A DNA stretch of 64,000 bases, from contig NZ_JAJUWY010000001.1 of assembly GCF_021390425.1 (NCBI RefSeq), forward strand, positions 620,001-684,000, written 5' to 3'. The translations under genes were made by a program, and so were the position numbers. Below are positions 41,588-49,177 of the stretch, piece after piece; within the stretch, counting starts at the first letter, position 1; every line of letters begins with the position of its first letter. This DNA comes from Lysobacter sp. GX 14042 (GTDB lineage: Bacteria > Pseudomonadota > Gammaproteobacteria > Xanthomonadales > Xanthomonadaceae). The notes beneath the pieces are model-generated. The model worked only from the letters and a program-made list of their open reading frames with translations, made no database searches and was not told where the DNA came from.

Positions 41588-43006
41588 TCAGACCAGGACC
41601 GCGGGCAACTCGCCCGGGCGCAGCGGCCGGTCGCCTTCGTCGTCGAAGGCCACCTCGCCGAACAGGTCGTGCTCGTCGCTGCCCATGATTTCCACGTCGA
41701 CGAAGTCGCCGGGCTTGAGGCCGGCGAACCAGCCGTTCTGGATCTGCACGGTGCCGTCGATCTCCGGCGCATCGGCCATCGAGCGGGCGATCGCCAGCTC
41801 GCCGTCGATCGCATCGACGATGCAGCGCTGGACGGTCCCGACCTTCGCTTCCAGCCGCGCCGCGGAGATCTCCGCCTGGCGCGCCATGAACCGCGCCAGC
41901 CGCTCCTGCTTCACCTCTTCCGGCACCGGGCCGGGCAGCTCGTTGGCCCGCGCACCCTCGACCGGCGAATAGGCGAAGGCACCCACCCGGTCGAGCTGCG
42001 CCTCGTCGAGGAAGTCGAGCAGCTCCTCGAACTCGTCGTCGGTCTCCCCGGGGAAGCCGACGATGAAGGTCGAACGCACCGTCAGCTCCGGACACACCGA
42101 GCGCCAGGCCTGGATCCGCTCCAGGGTCCGCTCCACCGCGCCGGGGCGCTTCATCAGCCGCAGCACGCGCGGACTGGCGTGCTGGAACGGAATGTCCAGG
42201 TAGGGCAGCACCTTGTGTTCGGCCATCAGCGGGATGACCTCGTCCACGTGCGGGTACGGGTAGACGTAATGCAGGCGCGACCACACGCCCAGCTCACCCA
42301 GGCCTTCGCACAGCGCTTTCATCCGGGTCTGGTACGCCTTGCCGCGCCACTCGCGCTCGGCATAACGCAGGTCGACGCCGTAGGCCGAGGTGTCCTGGGA
42401 CACCACCAGCAGCTCGCGCACCCCGCCGCGCACCAGCCGCTCGGCCTCGCGCAGCACCTCGTCGACCGGGCGGCTGGCCAGCTTGCCGCGCATCGAGGGG
42501 ATGATGCAGAAGCTGCAGGCGTGGTTGCAGCCCTCGGAAATCTTCAGGTAGGCGTAGTGCTTCGGAGTCAGCTTCAGCCCGTAATCCGGCAGCAGGTCCA
42601 CGAACGGGTCGTGGCGCGGCGGCACTGCGGCGTGCACTGCCTCCATCACGCTGGCGTAGTCCTGCGGGCCGCTGATCGACAGCACATCCGGGTGCGCCTG
42701 GCGGATGACGTCGGCGCGCTTGCCCAGGCAGCCGGTGACGATCACCTTGCCGTTCTCGGCCATGGCCTCGCCGATCGCGTCCAGCGACTCGGCAACGGCC
42801 GAATCGATGAAGCCGCAGGTGTTGACCACCACCGCATCGGCGTCATCGTAGGTCTGCACCAGTTCATAGCCCTCGACCCTGAGCTGGGTGAGGATGCGCT
42901 CGGAATCGACCAGTGCCTTGGGGCAGCCCAGGCTGACGAAGCCGACCCTGGGGGCGGCGCCGCTGCGGACGCTGGCGCGCCGGTCGGGAGTGGTCTGTTG
43001 GCTCAT
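41588..43006 (-). CDS. rimO: ribosomal protein S12 methylthiotransferase RimO
   Basis: Radical-SAM enzyme that adds a methylthio group to Asp89 of S12. The 472-residue product has the UPF0004 domain with Cys28, Cys64 and Cys93 for the auxiliary cluster, the radical-SAM triad Cys160, Cys164, Cys167 (CNHACSFC) and a C-terminal TRAM domain (about 400-472). A long open frame upstream is not family-like. Divergent from the dienelactone-hydrolase operon. Confidence 0.96.
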   Translation of the reverse strand: MSQQTTPDRRASVRSGAAPRVGFVSLGCPKALVDSERILTQLRVEGYELVQTYDDADAVVVNTCGFIDSAVAESLDAIGEAMAENGKVIVTGCLGKRADVIRQAHPDVLSISGPQDYASVMEAVHAAVPPRHDPFVDLLPDYGLKLTPKHYAYLKISEGCNHACSFCIIPSMRGKLASRPVDEVLREAERLVRGGVRELLVVSQDTSAYGVDLRYAEREWRGKAYQTRMKALCEGLGELGVWSRLHYVYPYPHVDEVIPLMAEHKVLPYLDIPFQHASPRVLRLMKRPGAVERTLERIQAWRSVCPELTVRSTFIVGFPGETDDEFEELLDFLDEAQLDRVGAFAYSPVEGARANELPGPVPEEVKQERLARFMARQAEISAARLEAKVGTVQRCIVDAIDGELAIARSMADAPEIDGTVQIQNGWFAGLKPGDFVDVEIMGSDEHDLFGEVAFDDEGDRPLRPGELPAVLV

Positions 43007-43082
43007 GGGCAACCTGGGCGTGCGCCGGCACGCATGGCCGGTCCGGGCGCTGTCGCCGAACCGCTGGAAGGAAGGGCGGCCG

Positions 43083-43088
43083 ATTATA
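43083..43088 (-). promoter_or_regulatory. -10 element of the rimO promoter
   Basis: Consensus TATAAT on the minus strand, 77 bases from the rimO ATG in the 136-base divergent region; a TAGAAT on the plus strand (43099-43104) could serve the opposite operon. Neither has a clear -35. Confidence 0.4.
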
Positions 43089-43142
43089 CGGCCGGCGCTA
43101 GAATCGGAACCCAACAGCCGCATCGCCGGGCAGGAGGTCGTG

Positions 43143-43808
43143 ATGAACCGCTGGATCGATATCGAGAGCCCGCACGGTCCCGTTCGCGGCTGGCGGTGCG
43201 AGCCCTCCGGCCCCTCGCGCGGGGCGGTGCTGGTGGTACAGGAGATCTTCGGGCTGAACGCGCATATCCGCCAGGTCGCCGAGCGGATGGCCGCGGAGGG
43301 CTTCATCGCGGTCGCACCGGCGATGTTCGACCCGGTCGAGTCGGGGGTGGAGCTCGGCTACGACCAGGCCGGCGTGGCCCGCGGACTGAAACTGCGCGCC
43401 GCATTGGGCTACGACCGGGCGGTGGACGTGCTGGCCGCGGCGATGCGGCAACTCCAGGCCGAGGGCCTGCGGGTGGGCGCCACCGGCTTCTGCTGGGGCG
43501 GCACCCTGGCACTGCTGGCCAATACCCGGCTCGGACTGCCCGCAGTGAGCTGGTACGGCGGGCAGAGCGTGCCCTTCCTCGATGAACCGCTGCGCGCACC
43601 AATGATGTTCCACTTCGGTGCCAGGGACCGGAGCATCCCGCCCGAGCACGTCGAGCTGCACCGGCAACGGCATCCGGGCGCGGTCCTCCACGTCTACCCG
43701 GATGCCGGCCACGGCTTCAACTGCGAACCGCGCGAGGACTACGAGCCGGGAAGCGCGGCACTGGCCTGGGAACGTACCGTCGCGTTCCTTTCGGAGAGCC
43801 TGCGATGA
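43143..43808 (+). CDS. dienelactone hydrolase family protein
   Basis: Alpha/beta hydrolase of the DLH family, probably cytoplasmic (no signal peptide). The 221-residue product has the typical triad Cys117 in GFCWGG, Asp162 in GARDRSIP and His190 in AGHGFNC. No other aromatic-degradation genes are nearby, so chlorocatechol breakdown is unlikely and the natural substrate is unknown. First gene of a five-gene run with overlapping stops and starts. The ATG at 43143 gives a normal N-terminus; the frame is open further upstream through rimO. Confidence 0.9.
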   Translation: MNRWIDIESPHGPVRGWRCEPSGPSRGAVLVVQEIFGLNAHIRQVAERMAAEGFIAVAPAMFDPVESGVELGYDQAGVARGLKLRAALGYDRAVDVLAAAMRQLQAEGLRVGATGFCWGGTLALLANTRLGLPAVSWYGGQSVPFLDEPLRAPMMFHFGARDRSIPPEHVELHRQRHPGAVLHVYPDAGHGFNCEPREDYEPGSAALAWERTVAFLSESLR

Positions 43809-44230
43809 CCCCTTCACCCGAAGCCGGCTGGCAGCTCGACCGGGTGCTGGCCAATGACACCCACCCGGTGGCCCAGCTCGGCCTGTGCGAGGCCCGGCTG
43901 ATGGACGACGCCAACCACCCCTGGCTGATCCTGGTGCCGCGCTGCGCCGGCGCGGTGGAATGGATCGACCTCGACGAGGGGGCCCAGGTCATGCTGTCGG
44001 CCGACATCAGCCGTGCCAGCCACGCACTGCGGGCGCTGTTCAAGCCCGACAAGCTCAACGTCGCCGCCCTGGGCAACCAGGTCCCGCAGTTGCATGTCCA
44101 CGTGATCGCCCGCTTCCGTGGCGACATCGCCTGGCCGCGGCCGGTCTGGGGCAGCGCGACCGCCCTGCCCTACACCCCCGAGCAGCTGGTGGAACGCGTG
44201 CAGCAGCTGCACGATGCGCTGCAGGCATGA
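43805..44230 (+). CDS. HIT family protein
   Basis: Histidine-triad-type nucleotide-binding hydrolase. The 141-residue product has the motif QLHVHVIAR at 95-103, where the first His of the usual H-x-H-x-H is Gln; His97 and His99 remain. This Gln variant is common in proteobacterial HIT proteins. Its ATGA overlaps the dienelactone-hydrolase stop, and its end overlaps pxpB by 4 bases, so it is translated with the 5-oxoprolinase genes. Substrate unknown. Confidence 0.92.
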   Translation: MTPSPEAGWQLDRVLANDTHPVAQLGLCEARLMDDANHPWLILVPRCAGAVEWIDLDEGAQVMLSADISRASHALRALFKPDKLNVAALGNQVPQLHVHVIARFRGDIAWPRPVWGSATALPYTPEQLVERVQQLHDALQA

Positions 44231-44946
44231 GCCGCCCGGCGCCTCGGCTGGAACTGCTCGCCGACGACGCCTGGCTGCTGTCCTTCGGCAGTGATGTCGA
44301 CCCCGGGCGCATCGATCCCGGGGACAACGCCCGGGCGCATGCATTGGCCGACCGCATCCGGCGCGCCGCGCCTGCCTGGTTGCGCGACCTGGTGCCGGCC
44401 TACGCCTCGCTCGCGGTGTTCTTCGATCCGGAATGCTGCCCCGGCAACGAAATACGGGCCTGGCTGGCGGCCATCGACGAAGAAGCCACCGCTGTCCCGG
44501 CGGCTGCGCGCACCGTCGAGATTCCGGTGGCATACGGCGGCCACTTCGGACCGGATCTGGAGGATGCCGCCGCCGAGCTCGGTCTGGCGCCGGCCGCGCT
44601 GGCCAGGCGCCATGCCGGCGGCGACTACACGGTCGCCATGATCGGGTTCGCGCCCGGTTTCCCCTATCTGTCGGGACTGGATGCGCCGCTCGCCCTGCCG
44701 CGGCTGTCCACCCCGCGCACCAGGGTTCCGGCGGGCAGCGTGGGCATTGGCGGCGCCCAGACCGGCATCTATCCGCGCGAGGGCCCCGGGGGCTGGCGGC
44801 TGATCGGGCGGACACCCGTGCGGCTGTTCGATCCCTGCGCCAGCCCGCCCTCGCGCCTGCTGCCGGGGGATCAGGTCCGCTTCCGCGCCATCGATGCGGC
44901 TGCTTTCGAACGCCTGGAATCCGGTCGCCCGGAGCAGGCTTCGTGA
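44227..44946 (+). CDS. pxpB: 5-oxoprolinase subunit B (KipI/AHS1 family)
   Basis: Subunit of the ATP-dependent prokaryotic 5-oxoprolinase that opens pyroglutamate to glutamate. The 239-residue AHS1-domain product has the motifs IGFAPGFPYLSGL, VPAGSVGIGGAQTGIYP and PGGWRLIGRTP. The Bacillus relative KipI inhibits sporulation kinase A, but the pxpB-pxpC-pxpA order here points to the oxoprolinase role. Start chosen at the ATGA overlapping the HIT gene. Confidence 0.94.
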   Translation: MSRPAPRLELLADDAWLLSFGSDVDPGRIDPGDNARAHALADRIRRAAPAWLRDLVPAYASLAVFFDPECCPGNEIRAWLAAIDEEATAVPAAARTVEIPVAYGGHFGPDLEDAAAELGLAPAALARRHAGGDYTVAMIGFAPGFPYLSGLDAPLALPRLSTPRTRVPAGSVGIGGAQTGIYPREGPGGWRLIGRTPVRLFDPCASPPSRLLPGDQVRFRAIDAAAFERLESGRPEQAS

Positions 44947-45893
44947 CGCTCCGGGTCCTCGACGCCGGCCCGCTGACCACGGTGCAGGATCTGGGTCGCA
45001 GTGGCTGGCGCCACCTGGGCGTGCCGCTGGCCGGAGCGCTGGATCCGCGGGCGGCAGCGCTGGCCAACCGGCTGGCGGGCAACCCGGACGCGGCCGCTCT
45101 GCTCGAGTTCACCCTCGCGGGTCCGCGGCTGGCGTTCGGGCGACCGGTGCGCGTGGCGCTCACCGGCGGCCCGGCGGACGTCCGGTTCCGTGGCCGCGAC
45201 GGTAGGCGACACGCCCTCCACGCCGGCCGTCCGGTCCTGCTGCCACCGGGCGAACTCCATGTCCGCGCCCTGCTGTCGGGCGCACGCGGCTGGCTGGCAG
45301 TGGCCGGCGGGCTGGACGTGCCCGAGGTGCTGGGTAGCCGGAGCACCGACCTGCGCGGCGGGTTTGGCGGTGTGGACGGACGCGCCCTGCGCGAAGGCGA
45401 CCGCCTCGACCTCGTCCACCCGCCGGAGTTGCAGGCACTGCAGCCGGTGGCGCCCGGCTGGTGGATCGACCCTGCCGCCGGGGAGGAACCCGGCGCCCCG
45501 CTGCGTTTCGTACCCGCCGCGGGCACCGATCCGCGGCAACTCGCGCGCACGCGCTGGACAGCCAGCCCGCACAGCAACCGGCAGGGCATCCGGCTGGCGG
45601 GCAAGCCGTTGCCGGAGGCGGGACCGCAACAGCCATCGGCTCCGGTCGCACCCGGCACCCTCCAGTTGCCGCCCGACGGCCTGCCCATCGTCCTGCTTGC
45701 CGACGCCCAGACCGTGGGTGGATACCGCCGGCTCGGCTACGTCATCGCCGCCGACCTGCCGCGGCTGGCCCAGGTCCGCCCGGGCGACGCACTGTGGCTG
45801 CAGCCATGCGATGCGGCGGAAGCCGCGCGACGGCTGGCCGCCTCTCGCGCCCGGTGGGCCCGCATCGGGCTGGCACTCGAGGCGCGCCGATGA
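44943..45893 (+). CDS. pxpC: 5-oxoprolinase subunit C (AHS2 family)
   Basis: Second subunit of 5-oxoprolinase, AHS2 (biotin-dependent carboxylase-like) domain. The 316-residue product has GPLTTVQDLGRSGWRHLGVP near the N-terminus, AVAGGLDVPEVLGSRSTDLRGGFGG-type loop around residue 120, and the C-terminal GYVIAADLPRLAQVRPGD. It starts with GTG whose GTGA overlaps the pxpB stop by 4 bases, and ends in an ATGA overlap with pxpA. Confidence 0.93.
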   Translation: MTLRVLDAGPLTTVQDLGRSGWRHLGVPLAGALDPRAAALANRLAGNPDAAALLEFTLAGPRLAFGRPVRVALTGGPADVRFRGRDGRRHALHAGRPVLLPPGELHVRALLSGARGWLAVAGGLDVPEVLGSRSTDLRGGFGGVDGRALREGDRLDLVHPPELQALQPVAPGWWIDPAAGEEPGAPLRFVPAAGTDPRQLARTRWTASPHSNRQGIRLAGKPLPEAGPQQPSAPVAPGTLQLPPDGLPIVLLADAQTVGGYRRLGYVIAADLPRLAQVRPGDALWLQPCDAAEAARRLAASRARWARIGLALEARR

Positions 45894-46636
45894 GACCGGC
45901 AATCGACTTCAACTGCGACCTGGGCGAAGGCTGCGGCAACGATGCGGCGATCATTCCGTTGCTCAGCTCCGCCAACATCGCCTGCGGCGGCCATGCCGGC
46001 GACGGGAACACCATGCGCGCCACCCTGCGGCTGTGCCGCGAGCACGGCGTAGCGGCCGGCGCCCACCCGGGCTACGAGGACCCGACGCACTTCGGCCGGC
46101 GCGAACTGGACCTGCCACCCACGGCGATCGCCGCCCTTGTCACCCGACAGCTCGCGCGCCTGGCCCGGCTGGCCGACGAGGAAGGCATCCCATTGGTCCA
46201 CCTCAAGCCGCACGGCGCGCTGTACAACCAGGCGGCGCGCTCCAGGCCCATCGCCGAAGCGATCGCGACCGCGGTCGCCGGGTTCGATCGCGGGCTGATG
46301 CTGGTCGGCCTGTCCGGCTCGGAGCTCCCGGCAGCCGGCGAAGCCGCGGGTTTGCGCGTGGCACACGAAGTGTTCGCAGAACGCGGCTACGGTGCCGACT
46401 GCCGCCTGCTGCCGCGCGGCGCGCCGGGCGCGGTGCTCGGGTCGCTGGATGCGGTCACCGCCCAGGCACTCGGGCTCGCCCGCCATGGCGGGGTCCGCAC
46501 CGTGGGCGGCGGATGGCTCGACCTCCGCGCCGACACCCTGTGCCTGCACGGCGACCGCGGGGATGCGCCCGCGATCGCCGCGGCGCTCCGCCGGGCCCTG
46601 CAGGAAGACGGCATCACCATCCGCCCGCTGTCGTAG
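45890..46636 (+). CDS. pxpA: 5-oxoprolinase subunit A (LamB/YcsF family)
   Basis: LamB/YcsF-family subunit of 5-oxoprolinase. The 248-residue product has the signature DFNCDLGEGCGND, SANIACGGHAGD, GAHPGYEDPTHFGRR and VHLKPHGALYN. With pxpB and pxpC it completes the enzyme. It closes the operon; a REP-like palindrome covers its stop codon and it converges on dcd. Confidence 0.95.
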   Translation: MRPAIDFNCDLGEGCGNDAAIIPLLSSANIACGGHAGDGNTMRATLRLCREHGVAAGAHPGYEDPTHFGRRELDLPPTAIAALVTRQLARLARLADEEGIPLVHLKPHGALYNQAARSRPIAEAIATAVAGFDRGLMLVGLSGSELPAAGEAAGLRVAHEVFAERGYGADCRLLPRGAPGAVLGSLDAVTAQALGLARHGGVRTVGGGWLDLRADTLCLHGDRGDAPAIAAALRRALQEDGITIRPLS

Positions 46637-46658
46637 GTGCGGGTCCAGCCGCTCCCAC
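46633..46658. repeat. REP-like palindrome at the pxpA end
   Basis: Ten-base arms (46633-46642 and 46649-46658, 8 of 10 paired) with a 6-base loop, of the GTGGGAGCGG type common in gammaproteobacterial REP families. It overlaps the pxpA stop codon and fills most of the convergent gap to dcd. The sequence type differs from the palindrome at 41543. Confidence 0.5.
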
Positions 46659-46671
46659 GGATTTGCGGGAC

Positions 46672-47247
46672 TCAGGTCCGCGGCAGGGTGACGCCGGTCT
46701 GGCCCTGGTACTTGCCACCCCGGTCGCGGTAGGAAGTCTCGCAGATGTCGTCGGCGGCCGCCTGGAAGAACAGCATCTGCGCCACGCCTTCGTTGGCGTA
46801 GATGCGCGCCGGCAGCGGCGTGGTGTTGCTGAACTCCAGGGTCACGTGCCCCTCCCACTCCGGCTCCAGCGGCGTCACGTTGACGATGATCCCGCAGCGC
46901 GCGTAGGTGCTCTTGCCCAGGCACACCACCAGGGTGTCGCGCGGGATCCGGAAGTACTCCACCGTGCGCGCCAGCGCGAACGAGTTCGGCGGGATGATGC
47001 ACTCGTCGGCGGTCACGTCGACGAAGCTCTTGGGGTCGAAGTGCTTGGGGTCGACGATGGTCGAGTTGATGTTGGTGAAGACCTTGAACTCGCGCGAGCA
47101 GCGCACGTCGTAGCCGTAGCTGGAGGTGCCGTAGCTGACGATCCGCTGGCCATCGGCCTGCTTGACCTGCCCCGACTCGAACGGCTCGATCATGCCCTGC
47201 GGCCGTTCGGACATGCGGCGGATCCAGCGGTCGGACTTGATGGTCAT
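46672..47247 (-). CDS. dcd: dCTP deaminase
   Basis: Deaminates dCTP to dUTP for thymidylate synthesis. The 191-residue product has the trimeric dUTPase-like fold with [16 protein letters not shown], the catalytic Glu region in [27 protein letters not shown] and the C-terminal [13 protein letters not shown]. The ATG at 47247 has GGAAAG upstream; the longer open frame is not conserved. Separated from the DUF2147 gene by 125 bases holding that gene's terminator. Confidence 0.96.
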   Translation of the reverse strand: MTIKSDRWIRRMSERPQGMIEPFESGQVKQADGQRIVSYGTSSYGYDVRCSREFKVFTNINSTIVDPKHFDPKSFVDVTADECIIPPNSFALARTVEYFRIPRDTLVVCLGKSTYARCGIIVNVTPLEPEWEGHVTLEFSNTTPLPARIYANEGVAQMLFFQAAADDICETSYRDRGGKYQGQTGVTLPRT

Positions 47248-47318
47248 CGTGCTTTCCGTTGTGGCGCCAGATGCGCGCGCGGGTGGGCCGTGAATTGTAG
47301 GCCATGCACCCCCGCCCC

Positions 47319-47347
47319 AAAAAAGACGGCCCGCGCAGGGCGGGCCG
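47319..47347 (-). terminator. intrinsic terminator after the DUF2147 gene
   Basis: Perfect 8-bp GC stem (47340-47347 with 47327-47334), 5-base loop, followed on the minus strand by TCTTTTTT, 26 bases after the stop codon. Confidence 0.85.
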
Positions 47348-47372
47348 CCGGATACCGCGGTGGCGCGATGGC

Positions 47373-47804
47373 TCAGCGGCGCTCCCACACCTGGGTGCGG
47401 CCGAGCAGCGAGAAGCCCATGAAGCCGCGGACCTCCAGCTTGTTGCCGTTGTCGGTGGTCTGCATCTTCACCGAATAGGTCTTGCCACTGGCCGGGTCGA
47501 GGATCTTGCCGCCGGTCCACGAATCCCCCTTCTGCGTGACGTCCCAGATGATCTGCATGCCTTCGATCGGCTGGTCCTTGCGCTCGCCGGTGCACTTGCC
47601 GCACACCGGATCGGGCCCCTGGTCCGACTGCAGCACCTCGGCGACGGTACCCACCAGGCCGCCGTCGGCGGCCTGGCTGATCTCGACGATGGACTTGGGC
47701 TTGCCGGTCTCGTCATCGACGGTGGTCCAGGTACCCACCGGCGACTGCTGCGCGAACGCGGCCATCGGCAGTGCCAGCACCAGGGCAAACAGGATCTTGC
47801 GCAT
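47373..47804 (-). CDS. secreted DUF2147 protein
   Basis: The 143-residue product has a signal peptide (cleavage after AAFA, residue 18) and a DUF2147 beta-barrel-like domain starting [20 protein letters not shown]; a CxxC-like pair (Cys68, Cys71 in VCGKC) and the ending [13 protein letters not shown] are typical of the family. Predicted periplasmic or outer-membrane associated; no biochemical role is known to me. It has GGAGG 6 bases before ATG and its own terminator, so it is a single-gene unit divergent from apbC. A TTATAAC about 65 bases upstream could be its -10. Confidence 0.88.
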   Translation of the reverse strand: MRKILFALVLALPMAAFAQQSPVGTWTTVDDETGKPKSIVEISQAADGGLVGTVAEVLQSDQGPDPVCGKCTGERKDQPIEGMQIIWDVTQKGDSWTGGKILDPASGKTYSVKMQTTDNGNKLEVRGFMGFSLLGRTQVWERR

Positions 47805-47937
47805 TCTTCGCCTCCAATGGTGATGCCGCCGGACCGGTCACCCCGGACCGTGGCGGGTGGGGCAGTTATAACTGATCCGCGGGCCATCGTGCCGCTCCGG
47901 CGGCGGCAGGACAGGTCGGATGAGCGTCCTGGCCGCC

Positions 47938-47953
47938 CCTGATATGGATCAGG
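47938..47953 (+). promoter_or_regulatory. FNR/ANR-type box upstream of apbC
   Basis: Perfect inverted repeat CCTGAT-ATGG-ATCAGG containing the TGAT-N4-ATCA core of FNR/ANR/DNR sites (outer T and A of the consensus are replaced). Its centre is about 41.5 bases before the start predicted from a GACAAT at 47975-47980, the usual class II activator position. Regulation by an oxygen- or NO-sensing FNR-family protein is inferred. Confidence 0.4.
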
Positions 47954-48009
47954 GCAGCCATGTCGGGTCCTTGCGACAATAGCCGGCCCACACCAAGAGT
48001 CCGACAGCG

Positions 48010-49071
48010 ATGAATGACCTGCAGGAGCGCATCGGGGGCCTCACGATCCCGGGTACCGACACCACCCTCGGCCAGTCCCAGGCACGCATCCGTGTCGCAG
48101 TCGTGGAAGACAGCGCGGCTGTGTCAATGCAGGTCGGAATCCCCCTCGCAGGGGTCCGCGAAGCCTTGGAGATACTCGTCCGCGAAGAGGTCGCTAGCGC
48201 GGGCCTGTCGCTGTCGCGGTTGGAGCTGATGCAACGCATTCATCCGCACGCGGTCCAGCCGAAGCTGCAACCTTTGTCGAGCGTGCGCAATGTCATCGCC
48301 GTGGGCTCGGGCAAGGGCGGCGTCGGCAAGTCGACCACCGCGGTGAACCTGGCCTTGGCCCTTGCGGCCGAGGGCGCAACCGTGGGCGTGCTGGACGCCG
48401 ACATATACGGTCCAAGCGTGCCGATGATGCTCGGCATCGAGGGCCGCCCGGAGAGTCCGGACGGCAAATCGATCGAACCGATGCGCGCGCACGGCGTGGA
48501 GGCGATGTCGATCGGCTTGCTGGTCGACCAGGACACCCCGATGATCTGGCGTGGCCCCATGGCGACGGGCGCACTGACGCAACTGCTCAACGACACCCGC
48601 TGGGGCGACCTGGACTACCTGATCGTCGACCTGCCGCCGGGCACCGGCGACATCCAGCTGACGATGGCGCAGAAGATCCCGGTGGCCGGCGCCGTCATCG
48701 TCACCACGCCACAGGAGATCGCCACGCTGGATGCCCGCAAGGCACTGAAGATGTTCGAGAAGGTAGAGGTTCCGGTGCTGGGATTGGTGGAGAACATGGC
48801 GGTCCACGTGTGCAGCAACTGCGGTCACGCCGAGCACGTGTTCGGCAGCGGTGGCGCGCAGAAGATGGCCGGGACCTATGGCGTACCGATGCTCGGTAGC
48901 CTGTCGCTGGACGTCGCGATCCGGGAGCAGGGCGATGCCGGCATGCCGATAGTCATGGCACAACCTGAATCATCCGTGGCGCGGGCGTACCGCCAAGCGG
49001 CACGCAGCCTCGCCGCCCGGCTTGCTGCGCGCCCGCGGGTGGCACCTTCCATTTCAGCCGCTCTGCTGTAG
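48010..49071 (+). CDS. apbC: iron-sulfur cluster carrier protein ApbC (Mrp/NBP35 family)
   Basis: P-loop ATPase that carries 4Fe-4S clusters to target proteins. The 353-residue product has an N-terminal DUF59/MIP18-like domain (about 25-80), the deviant Walker A GKGGVGKST (101-109), DADIYGPS and VDLPPGTGD motifs, and the cluster-binding CSNC near residue 267. The N-terminal domain lacks the usual VxPxTG motif strength but has normal length. It stands alone, divergent from DUF2147, and converges on the TonB receptor with a two-way terminator between. Confidence 0.95.
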   Translation: MNDLQERIGGLTIPGTDTTLGQSQARIRVAVVEDSAAVSMQVGIPLAGVREALEILVREEVASAGLSLSRLELMQRIHPHAVQPKLQPLSSVRNVIAVGSGKGGVGKSTTAVNLALALAAEGATVGVLDADIYGPSVPMMLGIEGRPESPDGKSIEPMRAHGVEAMSIGLLVDQDTPMIWRGPMATGALTQLLNDTRWGDLDYLIVDLPPGTGDIQLTMAQKIPVAGAVIVTTPQEIATLDARKALKMFEKVEVPVLGLVENMAVHVCSNCGHAEHVFGSGGAQKMAGTYGVPMLGSLSLDVAIREQGDAGMPIVMAQPESSVARAYRQAARSLAARLAARPRVAPSISAALL

Positions 49072-49124
49072 TCCGCGCCGCAGACGCATTCCAGCGGGCT
49101 GCGCCCACTTCGGGTCGATAGAAC

Positions 49125-49155
49125 AAAAAAGGGCGGCGCTGATGCGCCGCCCTTT
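49125..49155. terminator. bidirectional terminator between apbC and the TonB receptor
   Basis: Perfect 12-bp stem (49128-49139 with 49144-49155) and TGAT loop. On the minus strand it is followed by TTTTTTG (strong, for the receptor gene); on the plus strand it ends in CCCTTTCC (weaker, for apbC). Confidence 0.85.
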
Positions 49156-49177
49156 CCTGATTCCCGTTACCGCTTGA

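Noticed and set aside
44227-46636. Sporulation-kinase inhibitor KipI/KipA function for the AHS1/AHS2 genes.
   Set aside because: The full pxpB-pxpC-pxpA set is present and the organism shows no sporulation context; 5-oxoprolinase explains all three.
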